A stretch of 64,000 bases of DNA from assembly GCA_963772315.1 (NCBI GenBank), contig CAVYWJ010000004.1, forward strand, positions 1,798,001 to 1,862,000. Direction: 5' to 3'. The DNA is from Haliangium sp963772315 (GTDB taxonomy: Bacteria > Myxococcota_A > Polyangia > Haliangiales > Haliangiaceae). Of this stretch, positions 13,922 through 27,646 are shown in pieces. Under the pieces are notes generated by a model. It saw only the letters and a list, made by a program, of their open reading frames with translations. It was not told where the DNA came from and searched no databases. The number at the start of each line of letters is the position of its first letter. The first letter of the stretch is position 1. A program made the position numbers and the translations under genes.

Positions 13922-14009
13922 GCCCCGCGCCGCCCAGAGCCCACGCCGCCCGCCCCGCGCGCCCTGAGCCCCCGCCGCGCGCCCCGCGCGCCCTGAGCCC
14001 CCGCCGCGC
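13922..14009. repeat. 29-bp GC-rich tandem repeat after a stop codon
   Basis: A 29-bp unit beginning GCCCCGCGCGCCCTGAG is duplicated exactly at 13952-13980 and 13981-14009, and a degenerate copy occupies 13922-13950. It lies immediately after the TGA of the upstream gene and before the 3' end of the convergent histidine kinase gene. It could be simple slippage expansion or act as a strong structured terminator. Confidence 0.7.
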
Positions 14010-14049
14010 GCCCGCGCGGCCCCTTCGCTGCGACCCCGCCGCCGCGCGG

Positions 14050-15652
<1,603 letters not shown>

Positions 15653-16130
15653 GACAGGATCGATCCAGCTCCAGGCCGGCTACGAGGACTCATTGTACAG
15701 CGGTTTCGCGTCGCCGGCTCCTGCGTCCACGCCTCCCCCGTCAGCAACCGGATGTGTTCCGGTAGCATCGCGCGGATCGCCGCCGGTCTCCAGCCCGCCG
15801 GCGTCGAAACAGCGGTCCGGTGACATCCTGGCCCATCCGGCGGCGCGGGCCCGTTCTCGCCGGCCCACGCCGATCGCGGCGCGAGTAGCCGTGCCAGTCG
15901 CGCTGCACCGCCGGCATTCTCGAATCGGTCCACGCCACGCCAGGGCGGGGAGCCGCTGGAGCGCGGTGTGGATGGCCGAGAGAATCGATATTCGATTCGA
16001 GCATCCGTAGGCACAGATACGGTGATTGCGCCCGGGGCGGGGCCGCACGGCACGGATGCACGCGCGTGGCCAATCGGCCGCCAAAGGGCTTGCACGGCGC
16101 CGGGTCGCGGCGCAGAGTCGAGCGACTGTC
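15653..16130. other. 478-bp divergent intergenic region
   Basis: Lies between the divergently transcribed histidine kinase and permease genes. I see no gene with coding character. It presumably contains both promoters, but no confident -35/-10 or operator could be picked out by eye. Confidence 0.3.
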
Positions 16131-17441
16131 ATGTCGCAAAACGCAGGGAGCTGGTACGCTCGCGAACTCACGCTGTTCGACGCAACCATGGTGGTGGTGG
16201 GCGGCATCATCGGCGCCGGCATCTTCCGCAACCCGGCGATCGTGGCCGAGCGCGCGGGCACGCCCACGCTGGTGCTGGGGGTGTGGCTGCTGGGCGGTCT
16301 CATCGCGCTGCTGGGCGGGCTGTGCTTTGCCGAGCTGGGCGCGCGGCGACCCCAGGCCGGCGGCGGCTACGTCTATCTGCACGAGACCTTCGGCCCGCTC
16401 CCCGCATTCCTTTTCGGCTGGGTCATGCTGCTGGTGAGCAACACCGGCGGTGTCGCCGCGGTGGCCGTGATCTTCGCGTCGTACACGTCCGCGCTCCTGC
16501 ACCTGGGCGAGGGCGCCATCCTGCCGCTGGCCGTGGGCGCGATCGCGCTGCTCACGTTCGTCAACTGCCTGGGCATCAAGCCGGGCAGCATCACCCAGAA
16601 CATCTTCACCGTGCTCAAGATCGCGGCCGTGCTGCTGCTGACCGGCGCCGGCCTGGCGCTGGCCCGCACCGCGCCCCCGGTCGAGGCCGTCACCACGCCG
16701 CCCGACAACCTGCTCAAGGCCGTGGGCGCAGCGCTCATCCCGGTGATATTCGCGTGCGGCGGCTGGCAGCACATCAACAACATCGCCGCCGAGGTGTCGC
16801 GGCCACAGCGCACGCTGCCGCGCGCCTTGCTGCTCGGCATCGGCATCACCATGGCCTGCTACCTGCTCGTCAACGTTGCCTATATCAGCGCCCTGGGGAT
16901 GACGGGCCTGATCGCGAGCACGGCGCCGGCCTCCGAGGTCATGGGCGCGCTCTGGGGCGAGACCGGCACCACGATCATGGCCGCGGGCATCGCGTGCTCC
17001 ACGTTCGGCTTCGTCAACCTGATCATCATGGCCAACGCGCGTCTGGTCCAGGCGATGGCGGCGCACGGCGTGTTCTTCCGCAGCGCGGCCCGGCTGCACC
17101 CGCGCTTCCAGACGCCCGCGCTCGCGCTGGTGGTGCAAGGCGCCTGGGTCATCGTGCTCGTGCTCCTGGGCACGTACGACGAGCTCCTCGATTACACCGT
17201 GTTCGGCGACACGCTCACCTTCGGACTCGTGGCCGCGACCCTGTTCGTGTATCGCCGGCGCGGGGCCGAGACGCCGTTCCGCACGCCCGGCTACCCGATC
17301 GTGCCTGTGCTGTTCATCCTCGCGACCGTGTACGTGGTGGTGAGCACCATCCTCTCCAGCCCGCGCAACGCGGGAATCGGCACGCTGCTGATCCTGGCCG
17401 GCGTGCCCCTGTACTACCTCTGGCGGCGCAGCTCGCGATGA
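16131..17441 (+). CDS. APC-family amino acid permease
   Basis: A 436-residue inner-membrane transporter of the amino acid-polyamine-organocation superfamily with about 12 hydrophobic segments. The family signature GGIIGAGIFRNPAIVAERAG lies in the first helix, and helix 6 contains FACGGWQHINNIAAEVSRPQRTLPRALLLG, matching the conserved APC helix-6 region. ATG 16131 (MSQNAGSWYARELTLFDA) is chosen because the transporter core begins just after it. The stop codon overlaps the start of the next gene (ATGA), so the two are translationally coupled and may handle the same amino acid. Confidence 0.9.
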   Translation: MSQNAGSWYARELTLFDATMVVVGGIIGAGIFRNPAIVAERAGTPTLVLGVWLLGGLIALLGGLCFAELGARRPQAGGGYVYLHETFGPLPAFLFGWVMLLVSNTGGVAAVAVIFASYTSALLHLGEGAILPLAVGAIALLTFVNCLGIKPGSITQNIFTVLKIAAVLLLTGAGLALARTAPPVEAVTTPPDNLLKAVGAALIPVIFACGGWQHINNIAAEVSRPQRTLPRALLLGIGITMACYLLVNVAYISALGMTGLIASTAPASEVMGALWGETGTTIMAAGIACSTFGFVNLIIMANARLVQAMAAHGVFFRSAARLHPRFQTPALALVVQGAWVIVLVLLGTYDELLDYTVFGDTLTFGLVAATLFVYRRRGAETPFRTPGYPIVPVLFILATVYVVVSTILSSPRNAGIGTLLILAGVPLYYLWRRSSR

Positions 17442-18526
17442 AGCACAGCTCGTACATTGCCTGGGCCAGGTCCCACGCCGGCATTCGCTACAACCTGGCG
17501 CGCAGCGGCATGCCGCCGTGCCGCCTCGATCGGCTGGGCGCCACCCTGGACGATGTGCTCGCCCCGGGCGCATACGACGACGGCTGGCCGCGGCTCGTGG
17601 ACGCCATCGCCGTGCGCTACGGCGTCACGCCCGGCCACGTGGTCGTGACCACCGGCGCCACGCTCGGCAACCACGTCGCCATGGCCGCGCTGCTCGCGCC
17701 CGGCGACGAGGTGCTGGTCGAGCACCCGGTGTACGAGCCGCTGGCGCTCGTACCGCACCACCTCCAGGCCCGCGTGGTGTCGCTGCCGCGTCGCGCCGAG
17801 AGCGGCTGGGCGCTGCGCATCGACGACGTGCGCGAGCGCGTCTCGCCGCGCACCCGGCTGGTGGTCATCTCCGACCTGCACAATCCCACCGGCGCGCAGC
17901 TCGACGACCCCACGCTCGACGCGCTGGCGTCCCTCGCTGACGAGCACGGCTTCCACGTCCTCATCGACGAGGTGTACCTCGAGCTCACGCCCCCGCAGCG
18001 CACGGCCGCGAGCCGCTCGCCGTGGTTCGTGACCACGCGCAGCCTGACCAAGGCGTTCGGGCTCGATGCCCTGCGCGTGGGCTGGATCCTGGCCGAGCCC
18101 GCGCTGGCCGTGCGCATCCGGCGCATGCACGATCTCTTTGCCTCCAGCGTGGCGCATCCGAGCGAGCGCCTGGCGCTCCTGACCCTCGAGCGCGCCGACT
18201 ACATGCTCGCGCCCACGCTGGGGCTGCTCGCGCACAACCGCGCCCGGGCCGAGGCGTTCGTGGCCGCGCAGCCGCGGCTGTCGTGGACGCCACCGCTCGC
18301 AGGCACCGTGGGCTTCGTGCGGCTCGATGGCGGCGAGGGAGCGGTGGATGGAGCTGTCGACGCCTCTGTCGACGCGCTGGCCACGCGTCTCGAACAGGAG
18401 CAAGACACGGCGATCGCGCCGGGTCGGTTCTTCGGCGCCGCGGATCACTTCCGCCTCGGCTGGAGCATGCCGGCCGAGATCTTCGAGGCTGGGCTGGCGC
18501 GCCTCGCGGCCGCGCTGGCGTCCTGA
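17438..18526 (+). CDS. PLP-dependent aminotransferase, class I/II
   Basis: A 362-residue fold-type I aminotransferase. PLP-binding residues are visible: N149 in SDLHNPTGAQL, D177 and Y180 in VLIDEVYLEL, and the Schiff-base Lys K205 in TRSLTKAFGLDALRVGW. The family is that of aspartate/histidinol-phosphate-like transaminases; the substrate cannot be fixed from sequence. It overlaps the permease gene by 4 bp, which suggests uptake coupled to transamination or a C-S lyase-type conversion. Confidence 0.9.
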   Translation: MKHSSYIAWARSHAGIRYNLARSGMPPCRLDRLGATLDDVLAPGAYDDGWPRLVDAIAVRYGVTPGHVVVTTGATLGNHVAMAALLAPGDEVLVEHPVYEPLALVPHHLQARVVSLPRRAESGWALRIDDVRERVSPRTRLVVISDLHNPTGAQLDDPTLDALASLADEHGFHVLIDEVYLELTPPQRTAASRSPWFVTTRSLTKAFGLDALRVGWILAEPALAVRIRRMHDLFASSVAHPSERLALLTLERADYMLAPTLGLLAHNRARAEAFVAAQPRLSWTPPLAGTVGFVRLDGGEGAVDGAVDASVDALATRLEQEQDTAIAPGRFFGAADHFRLGWSMPAEIFEAGLARLAAALAS

Positions 18527-18566
18527 GCCTGCGGCCCGGCGCTGCGCTGCAGCAGCCCCGGCAGGC

Positions 18567-20837
<2,271 letters not shown>

Positions 20838-21056
20838 GGTCGATTCCTCGCGCCGCGATTGTAGCCGGGCAAGGGCGTGGATACCATGCCGCTCTACACG
20901 CTCGCCGGCGCCCCGGCGCGGGCGCCTCGCTCGCCGGGCGGCAGCAAGCGCGCGCCGGCCACGCTGTCCCGGACACCTGGACCAGGGCGGGCGAGGGCGC
21001 CGGAAACGCCGCCGCCCGCGCTGGAAGCGGCCATGCAGCGGGTGCTCGGGGCGAGG

Positions 21057-21416
21057 TCAGCGGCTCTTGCCGTCGACTGCTTTGATCTGGAGCGCGGACA
21101 GGTCAACGTCATCGAGGCAGCGGACGTTGACGGCGCGCATCTCGGCGCCGTCCGGCCCCGTGCCCGTGGCGAACGAGCGCACGCCGCAGGTCGCGCAGAA
21201 GAGGTGGTGGATGACCTGCTTGTTGAACAGGTAGTCGGTGAGCTTGCCCTCGCCCGAGAGCAGCTTGAACTGGCTCGCGGGCACGAAGGCCAGCAACGTG
21301 CCGGTCTTGGAGCAGATCGAGCAGTTGCACGAGATGACGCTGGTGATATCGGTCGTCACTTCGTAGCGTACGCTTCCGCAGTGACAGCCGCCGGTATAGG
21401 TCTTGGCTTCGCTCAT
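21057..21416 (-). CDS. GFA/CENP-V family zinc protein
   Basis: A 119-residue Mss4-like fold protein of the GFA family (named for glutathione-dependent formaldehyde-activating enzyme). Zinc ligands are GGCHCGSVRYE, SCNCSICSKTG and FCATCGVRSF, all complete. It starts at the ATG MSEAKTYTGG; an in-frame ATG 11 codons upstream is less likely. The actual substrate is unknown for most members. It lies downstream of the deacetylase on the same strand. Confidence 0.88.
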   Translation of the reverse strand: MSEAKTYTGGCHCGSVRYEVTTDITSVISCNCSICSKTGTLLAFVPASQFKLLSGEGKLTDYLFNKQVIHHLFCATCGVRSFATGTGPDGAEMRAVNVRCLDDVDLSALQIKAVDGKSR

Positions 21417-21564
21417 GGCTCTGGCTTCCTTTCCAAAAGTCGTGCGCATCGTGCCACCACGGCACGGCAGGTATCATGAAAACATGACAGATGTTCGGCT
21501 CCGGTCCATGAGCGCGCAGCACTCTCTGGAGCGCCGAGCACGAGCCGCCGATCGCGGGCGCGGG

Positions 21565-22380
21565 TCAGGGAGCGCCAGCCGCCTGCAGGAGATCGGAGAC
21601 TGGAACCAGCTCGTAGCCGCGCGCCTGCAGGCCGACCAGGATGTCGGCCAGGGCGCGCCGCGAGGTCTCCCGGCCGGGGTACATCACGTGCAGGAGGATG
21701 ATCGAGCCCGGCCGCACGCGCTCCAGCACGTGCGCGCTCAGCTGCGCGGGCGATGCGGCCACGGCAGGGTCGGACTCGGGCTCGATGTCCCAGAGGATGC
21801 TCGTCCGGCCGGTCTGGCGCAGGTAGTAGGGCAGGGCGAGGAGCTTCTTGCCATACGGCGGGCGGAAGTAGATCGGCCCGGCGTGGCCGGCGGCGCGGAT
21901 CAGACGATCCGTCTTTTCGAGCTCGTCCGCGATGAACGCGAGCGAGCGGCCGAGCATGCGGGTGTGCGAGTAGGAGTGGTTGCCGAGCGCGTGGCCCTCG
22001 CGCACGATGGCGCGGCCGAGATCGGGGTTGCGCGCGAGCTCGGACCCGGTGACGAAGAACGTGGCCCGGGCGCCGTGCTGGCGCAGGATCGACAGCACCG
22101 CGGACGTGAACTCCGGGGTTGGGCCGTCGTCGAGCGTGAGCGCGACCAGCTTGCGCCCGGTGTTAACGCGGTCCACCGAGACGCCGAGCACCTGGAACGC
22201 CGGGCTCTTGCTCACCTGCCACGCGACCGGGAGCACGATCGCGGCCGCGGCCAGGACGGCCGCAGCGAGCCGCAGCGCGGCCGGGCGGCCCCGGGCACGA
22301 CCGCGGCGCCGGCGCCACACCGCGAGCACCAGCGCGCTCGCCAGCGCGATGCACGAGGACACCAGCGCGAGGTCGATCAT
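21565..22380 (-). CDS. Polysaccharide deacetylase (NodB domain), membrane-anchored
   Basis: A 271-residue carbohydrate esterase family 4 protein. Two N-terminal hydrophobic segments (residues 4-21 and 36-54) anchor it in the membrane. The NodB domain has motif 1 TLDDGPT (D84/D85), motif 2 HSYSH (H135/H139) and motif 3 RPPYG, so the metal-dependent catalytic site is complete. The likely substrate is an N-acetylated glycan such as peptidoglycan or exopolysaccharide. It starts 12 bp after the acyl-CoA dehydrogenase stop on the same strand. Confidence 0.88.
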   Translation of the reverse strand: MIDLALVSSCIALASALVLAVWRRRRGRARGRPAALRLAAAVLAAAAIVLPVAWQVSKSPAFQVLGVSVDRVNTGRKLVALTLDDGPTPEFTSAVLSILRQHGARATFFVTGSELARNPDLGRAIVREGHALGNHSYSHTRMLGRSLAFIADELEKTDRLIRAAGHAGPIYFRPPYGKKLLALPYYLRQTGRTSILWDIEPESDPAVAASPAQLSAHVLERVRPGSIILLHVMYPGRETSRRALADILVGLQARGYELVPVSDLLQAAGAP

Positions 22381-22392
22381 CGGAGGGGCATG

Positions 22393-23584
22393 TCAGAGGG
22401 GCAGGCCGTCGGGCTCGAATCCGAGCAGGAGCCGGCCCATGCGCGTGGCCGTGGACGGGTTGACCATGGCGTGCTGCGCGGCCGTGTGCACGTCGCGGAA
22501 GCAGCGCTGGAGCGGGCTCGTGGCCTGGAACGAGGTGGCGCCGCCAGCCTCGTACACCAGGTCGACCGCGGCCGCGGCCTCGCTGGCGGCGTGACACGCG
22601 GCCAGGCGCAGTAGCACGCGCTGCTCCATCGTCGCCTCGATTGTCGCGTCGGGCGTCGCGTCGGGCGTCGCGTCGCTTGCCCCGGCCGATGCGGCGTTGA
22701 CCGCCTCCAGCAGGAAGGCGCGGGCCGCGCGCAGCCGGGCCTCGGCGCGCGCGACCGCGAGCTGGGCGAAGCTCGCGGTGGGCCAGGGTCTGCCGGGCGC
22801 CCATCGGCCGCTTGGCCCGGGCCAGGGCCACGAACGCGTCGATGGCGGCGCGCGCGATCCCCAGGGAGACCGCGGCCACGCCCGCGGCCAGCCCGCCGGT
22901 GAACGCCGAGCGATAGGTGGGCACGGTGTGCCGTCCCGACAGCAGCGAGAAGCTGCGCTCGGCCGGGACGAACACGTCCTCGACCACGAAGTCGTGGCTG
23001 CCCGTGCCGCGCAGGCCGCTGGTGTCCCAGGTGTCGATGATGCGGATCTCGGACACGTGGAACAGCATGCAGCGCACGTCGGGCGCGCCGCTGGGCAAGA
23101 CCTCGCCGTCGACCAGCGTGCCGCCCATGCACCAGGTCGAGTGCTGGCAGCCGCTGGCGAACGCCCAGCGCCCGCTCGCCCGGAACCCGCCCGCGACCGG
23201 CACGGCCTTGCCCAGCGGCGCGGCCACGCCGCACGAGGTCACGTCCTCGGGCCCGTACACGGCGCGGGCCACGTCGTCGGACAGGAAGCCGCACATCAGG
23301 CCCGAGGAGGCGCCGATCATGGCGCACCACCCCGCGGAGCCGTCGGCGCGCGAGAGCTCGTCGAGCACGGCCACCATCGTGGCCAGCGACGCCTCGGCGC
23401 CGCCGTACGCGCGCGGCACCAGCAGCTTGAACACGCCGGAGCGGACCAGCGTGTCGATCACGGCCGGCGGCAGCCGCCGCCCGGCCTCGATCTCGGCCGC
23501 CCACGGCGCGATCTCCGCGGCCGCCCGGCGCGCGCGCTCCACCAGCTGGGAATCGATACTCGACGTTACGTGACGCTCGTGCAT
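22393..23584 (-). CDS. Acyl-CoA dehydrogenase family flavoprotein (apparent frameshift at 22768-22774)
   Basis: Acyl-CoA dehydrogenase-like protein of about 396 residues after frame correction, of the HsaA/DszC-type monooxygenase-like branch (RRLPPAVIDTLVRSGVFKLLVPRAYGG; DGSAGWCAMIGASSG; FRASGRWAFASGCQHSTW). The frame breaks in RQTLAHRELRP. Deleting one base of GAGCTTC (minus strand) gives Leu-Ala-His-Arg-Glu-Leu-Ala-Gln-Leu-Ala-Val-Ala and joins the C-terminal frame (VLLRLAACHAASEAAAAVDLV ... GGATSFQATSPLQRCFRD). A TPDATPDAT repeat sits between. The start is ATG 23584. Confidence 0.85.
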
Positions 23585-23654
23585 TGCTGAGCCCGGCACT
23601 CTAGCACCGGCGGGCGCGCGGGCGCGAGCTGTACGGCCAGGCTGCCCAACGGGC

Positions 23655-24434
23655 TCACGCGCTGCGGCTGCGCGCGGTGCGACGCGGCTGGCGCCCGGCC
23701 GTGTACAGCGACGGGAAGCGCGCCTTGCCGTTGCGGCGACGGAACAGCCAGCGACCGGTCGCGCTCACCTCGTCGTAGGTGACGACCAGGAGCGTCCAGA
23801 CGCGGCTCAGGTGCTCGGCCCAGGTGTGTGCTTCCGAGGGCAAGCCGTCGCCCAGCACCTGCTGGATCTCGAGCGCCAGCCGGCCGGCGGTCACTGCGTC
23901 GTCGGCCCGGTAGCGCCGCACGTCCGCGGCCAGCGCGCCCGCGTGCTCCTGGTACATCGCGCCCAGCCGCAGGAGGACGTGCGGGAGATCGAGGTAGCCC
24001 CTGCGCGGGCGGATGTCGTCCAGCCGGAGGGTGACTTCGTCCAGGTGGTCGAGGTTGTACTCCAGCACCTTGAGCATGCGCCGCTTCATCGCCGTGGCCT
24101 CGGCCACCATCGGCGCCGGGAGCGTGACCCCGGTGTGCAGCGCCTTGGTGTGCTGCAGCTGCAGGTACGCGTAGCAGGCGGCTTGCGCGATCGTCTCCAG
24201 CCGGTCGACGTGCGCGATGTCGAAGCACTCGGCCGGCAGCCGGGCGAACTCGGCCCGCACCTCGGGCTGGCGCACCGCGCGCCCCACGGACGCAGCGACG
24301 ATGATGGCCTTGTAGAGGTCGGTGTTGGCCCGCCGGGCCCTGGTCTGCACCGCCAGCTCGGGCAGCAGCCCCTCGAACGCCAGCTGCAGCGCGTTGGGAT
24401 CGATCTCGTCGAGCCTGTCGAAGATGTTGTCCAT
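23655..24434 (-). CDS. Protein of unknown function
   Basis: A 259-residue predicted soluble helical protein (MDNIFDRLDEIDPNALQLAFEGLLPELAVQTR...) with no recognised family. A GAGGGAACGA stretch just upstream of ATG 24434 is a good ribosome-binding site. The C-terminus is basic (RRRNGKARFPSLY ... RTARSRSA). Its start lies 131 bp from the 42-bp palindrome array, so the array could control it. Confidence 0.65.
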   Translation of the reverse strand: MDNIFDRLDEIDPNALQLAFEGLLPELAVQTRARRANTDLYKAIIVAASVGRAVRQPEVRAEFARLPAECFDIAHVDRLETIAQAACYAYLQLQHTKALHTGVTLPAPMVAEATAMKRRMLKVLEYNLDHLDEVTLRLDDIRPRRGYLDLPHVLLRLGAMYQEHAGALAADVRRYRADDAVTAGRLALEIQQVLGDGLPSEAHTWAEHLSRVWTLLVVTYDEVSATGRWLFRRRNGKARFPSLYTAGRQPRRTARSRSA

Positions 24435-24565
24435 GTTCGTTCCCTCTCGTTCGTGTCAGGGCGGGTGCGACACGCCGCGCCCGGTTCCCGGCCGTGGCAG
24501 CGAGCGCCTCCCCTGACAGGACGCAAGCAGCGAGACAAAGCGGACACCGCGCACGACGTAGGACC

Positions 24566-24901
24566 GGTTCTGTTCGAACCGCGAAACGACCGCGAGAAGC
24601 TGGTTTCGATTCTATCAGGACCGCGAAACGACCGCGAGAAGCAGATTTCGGTTCTAATAGAACTAAGAAACGACCAAAAGAATGGGCTCGCGGTTCTGAT
24701 AGAACCGAGAAACGACCAAAAGAAGAGCCTAGCGGTTCTGATAGAACCGCAAAACGACCAAAAGAAAAGCCTAGCGGTTCTGATAGAACCGCAAAACGAC
24801 CAAAAGAAGTGAAATGCGGTTCTAACAGAACTTCGAAACGACCACGGAGAAGGGATCCCGGTTCTGTGAGAACCGCCCAACCACCTCGCGGCGACATTCC
24901 C
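24566..24901. repeat. Eight exact-period 42-bp tandem repeats, most with palindrome GGTTCTnnnAGAACC
   Basis: Units start at 24566, 24608, 24650, 24692, 24734, 24776, 24818 and 24860 with no length variation. Each unit is a palindrome (GGTTCT-NNN-AGAACC, imperfect in units 1, 2, 3 and 7), then AAACGACC (diverged in unit 8), an A/G-rich stretch and a variable tail. Forty-two bp is four helical turns, so all palindromes face the same side of DNA. The block is visibly AT-richer than its surroundings. Because 42 is divisible by 3, several frames stay open. The + frame gives a 14-residue basic repeat GSDRTxKRPKExxx, with Arg (CGA/AGG/AGA), Thr and Pro codons varying synonymously. A DNA-binding array or a repeat peptide are both possible. 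Confidence 0.9.
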
Positions 24902-25056
24902 GGTCCGGCAAAAGTCACCTGTCCATTCCGATGCGCACCCGATGCGCCGGGGAACGCGTTAGCCTGCGTGCATGGGCTCCGGCAAAGGTCGGATGATCTT
25001 TGGCCGGACGGATGGCGCTATCTCGGCGCGGAATCGATCGAGCAAGGAGCAAGATC

Positions 25057-25830
25057 ATGGGTGACCTGACCGGAAAAGTCGCAGTAATCACCGGCGCAGC
25101 GCGTGGAATCGGGCTGGGATGCGCCGAGCGGTTGAGCGCCAGCGGCGCCTCCGTCGTCGTCGCCGACATCGACATCGACGTGGCAAGGACGAGTGCGGGG
25201 ACGCTGCCGGGCCCGGCCATTGCCGTCGAGCACGATGTGCGCGATGCCGCCTCGTCGGTCGCGCTCGCCGCCAGGGCCATCGAGGCGTATGGCCGCGTCA
25301 ACATCCTGGTCAACAACGCGGGCGTCGGCCCCAAGCCAGGCCCCGTGCAGCACACGACCGAGGAAGAGTACGACCGGGTCATGGACACCAACGCCAAGGG
25401 CCTGTTCCTCACCACCCGCGCGTTCGTGCAGTCGATGATCGACCAGAAGTCCGGTCGCATCATCAACATCTCGTCGATCGTCGGCCAGCGCGGCTTCGCG
25501 CTGGTGCTGCCGTACGTCGCGTCGAAGTTCGCGGTCACCGGGATGACGCACAGCCTGGCCCAGGAGCTCGCGGTCCACGGCATCACGGTCAACTCGATCC
25601 ACCCGGGCATCCTCGTCACCGACCTGCACTCGTCGGTCGTGCGGCAGTTCGCCGCGATCCAGGGCCAGAGCGAGGACGCGACCTGGGACTGGTTCAAGTC
25701 GCGGATCCCGCTGGGGCGCTTCCAGACGCCGACCGACATCGGCGAGATGGCCGCGTTCCTCGCCTCGGATCGCGCGCACAACATCACCGGCGCAGCGTTC
25801 AACGTCGACGGCGGCTGGGAAATGCACTAG
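25057..25830 (+). CDS. Short-chain dehydrogenase/reductase
   Basis: A 257-residue classical SDR. NAD(P)-binding motif TGAARGIG (12-19) is followed by VADIDID, NNAG (86-89), catalytic Ser in INISS (139-140), Y153 and K157 in YVASK, and a C-terminal FNVDGGWEMH. The Asp after the second strand (ADIDID) favours NAD(H). The start is ATG 25057 with AAGGAG at 25043-25048. The substrate is unknown; similarity is to FabG/acetoin-reductase-like enzymes. It is preceded by the 42-bp repeat array, 155 bp upstream. Confidence 0.92.
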   Translation: MGDLTGKVAVITGAARGIGLGCAERLSASGASVVVADIDIDVARTSAGTLPGPAIAVEHDVRDAASSVALAARAIEAYGRVNILVNNAGVGPKPGPVQHTTEEEYDRVMDTNAKGLFLTTRAFVQSMIDQKSGRIINISSIVGQRGFALVLPYVASKFAVTGMTHSLAQELAVHGITVNSIHPGILVTDLHSSVVRQFAAIQGQSEDATWDWFKSRIPLGRFQTPTDIGEMAAFLASDRAHNITGAAFNVDGGWEMH

Positions 25831-26147
25831 CCGGACGCGTCGGAGGTGGCATCTGGACACGCGCAAGCCGAGGGTACCGAAGGCATCTCCGTGATTCATT
25901 CCTCGCCGTGAGCTACGGCTGACGGAAGGCGGCGGTCACAAAGGGAAATCGGCACCCGCGGAGGCTGGCTGGACCGGGCGACCGGACCCGCCGCTGTTTT
26001 TTTTGGTGCCGGACCGATGAATCTCGCCGCGCTGGCCGGTCTATGAGAGAGACGGCCTCGACCGCGGCGGCGGGGAGCTATGCACCATTCGTCTAACAGT
26101 CAACAACGTCCTGAATCGTCGCCCTCGAACCAACTGGAGAAACCACC
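25831..26147. other. 317-bp intergenic region with T8 tract
   Basis: No gene seen. A run of eight T at 25997-26004 follows a GC-rich stretch with weak CGGG/CCCG pairing, and could be an intrinsic terminator for the SDR gene. An in-frame extension of the downstream VOC gene is not supported, because GGAG is placed just before ATG 26148. Confidence 0.35.
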
Positions 26148-26567
26148 ATGTCCAAAATGATTTTCGTAAACCTGCCTGTCACCGACCTCGACGCGTCGGT
26201 GACCTTCTATGAGTCCATCGGTTTCGTGAACAACCCTGTTTTTTCGGACGATACGACTGCCTGCATGGTATGGAGCGAGGCAATCAACGTCATGCTGCTC
26301 ACCCACTCGAAGTGGCGCACATTCACGAGCCGTCCGATCCCACCAGCAACCTCGAGCGAAGTGGCGCTTGCCCTGTCTTGCGACAGCCGCGAATCGGTCA
26401 ACGCCATGAACGAGGCAGCAGCCGCAAACGGCGGAACAGCCGACATCAATCCGGCTCAGGATCACGGCTTCATGTACAGCCGAGACATGGCGGATCCCGA
26501 CGGCCACATTTGGGGGGCGGTGTGGATGGACCCGGCAGCAATCCCCTCGGGCGACCCAAAGGAATGA
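26148..26567 (+). CDS. VOC-family (glyoxalase/bleomycin-resistance-like) protein
   Basis: A 139-residue protein of the vicinal oxygen chelate fold, YjdN/PhnB-like lactoylglutathione lyase-related type (MIFVNLPVTDLDASVTFYESIGFV ... MYSRDMADPDGHIWGAVWMDP). The C-terminal DPDGHIWG is the usual metal-site strand. Base composition is less GC-rich than the surrounding genes, and it sits next to a transposase relic, which suggests acquisition by transfer. GGAG precedes the ATG. Confidence 0.88.
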   Translation: MSKMIFVNLPVTDLDASVTFYESIGFVNNPVFSDDTTACMVWSEAINVMLLTHSKWRTFTSRPIPPATSSEVALALSCDSRESVNAMNEAAAANGGTADINPAQDHGFMYSRDMADPDGHIWGAVWMDPAAIPSGDPKE

Positions 26568-26579
26568 GGGTGGCTGCAC

Positions 26580-26960
26580 GTTGCCAGAGCGTTCGAGATG
26601 TCGTGGCCGCGCCGCCGGGTCGTCCTCGGCTGGATCGGCAGTCGGGGACAGTGGGGTCGTCGGTGTTCATCTCGCCCCAGGTACACGTGTAGTGGCCGCC
26701 GGCGAGGCCGGGCAGGACGCTGTCTTCCACGCCGCGTTTCGCGCAGGATCACGCCACGGACGAAGCGCTCGGTACAGGCGTTCAACTTGGGACTGCTTCC
26801 CGGCAGGCGGATAGGGGTGACGCCGGCGGAGGAGAGGAGGGGACGGAACTGGGACGTGTCGAGTGGGTCACGCGTGAGGAGCAGGACGCGCTCGCCCGCA
26901 ACATCCAAGTACCATGAGGCTGGCGGGTGATGCCAGCGATCTCGACGCGGCGCGTCTCGA
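26580..26960 (-). pseudogene. Relic of an rve-type integrase/transposase
   Basis: Minus-strand translation shows VLLLTRDPLDTSQFRPLLSS followed by AGVTPIRLPGSSPKLNACTERFVRGV. This matches the DDE integrase core segment usually read as DRDxxYTxxFRxLLxxAGV...LPxxSPNLNAxAERFVRS. The N-terminal part and the downstream HYHAERNHQG block are missing or scrambled across frames, and no inverted repeats were found. It is a decayed fragment of an IS-like element inserted next to, and in frame with, the DHFR-family gene. Confidence 0.6.
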
Positions 26961-27058
26961 GCGCGATTAGAAACCAATGTTTCCCATGGCGCCTGATGTC
27001 TTAGATTTAATTTGATCGGCTGGTGGAAGTCGGATTTCCATGCACGCATGCTGCGGGA

Positions 27059-27605
<547 letters not shown>

Positions 27606-27646
27606 CACGTGAGAGTACCGCCGATGCGTAGCCCAGCAAAGTTGCG

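Noticed and set aside
15741..17573. 610-codon minus-strand frame opposite the APC permease
   Set aside because: Antisense shadow rich in Arg/Gln/His; the permease on the + strand is unambiguous.
24566..24901. CRISPR array
   Set aside because: Units abut with a constant 42-bp period and no unique spacers between constant repeats; variation is scattered within units, and no cas genes are nearby.
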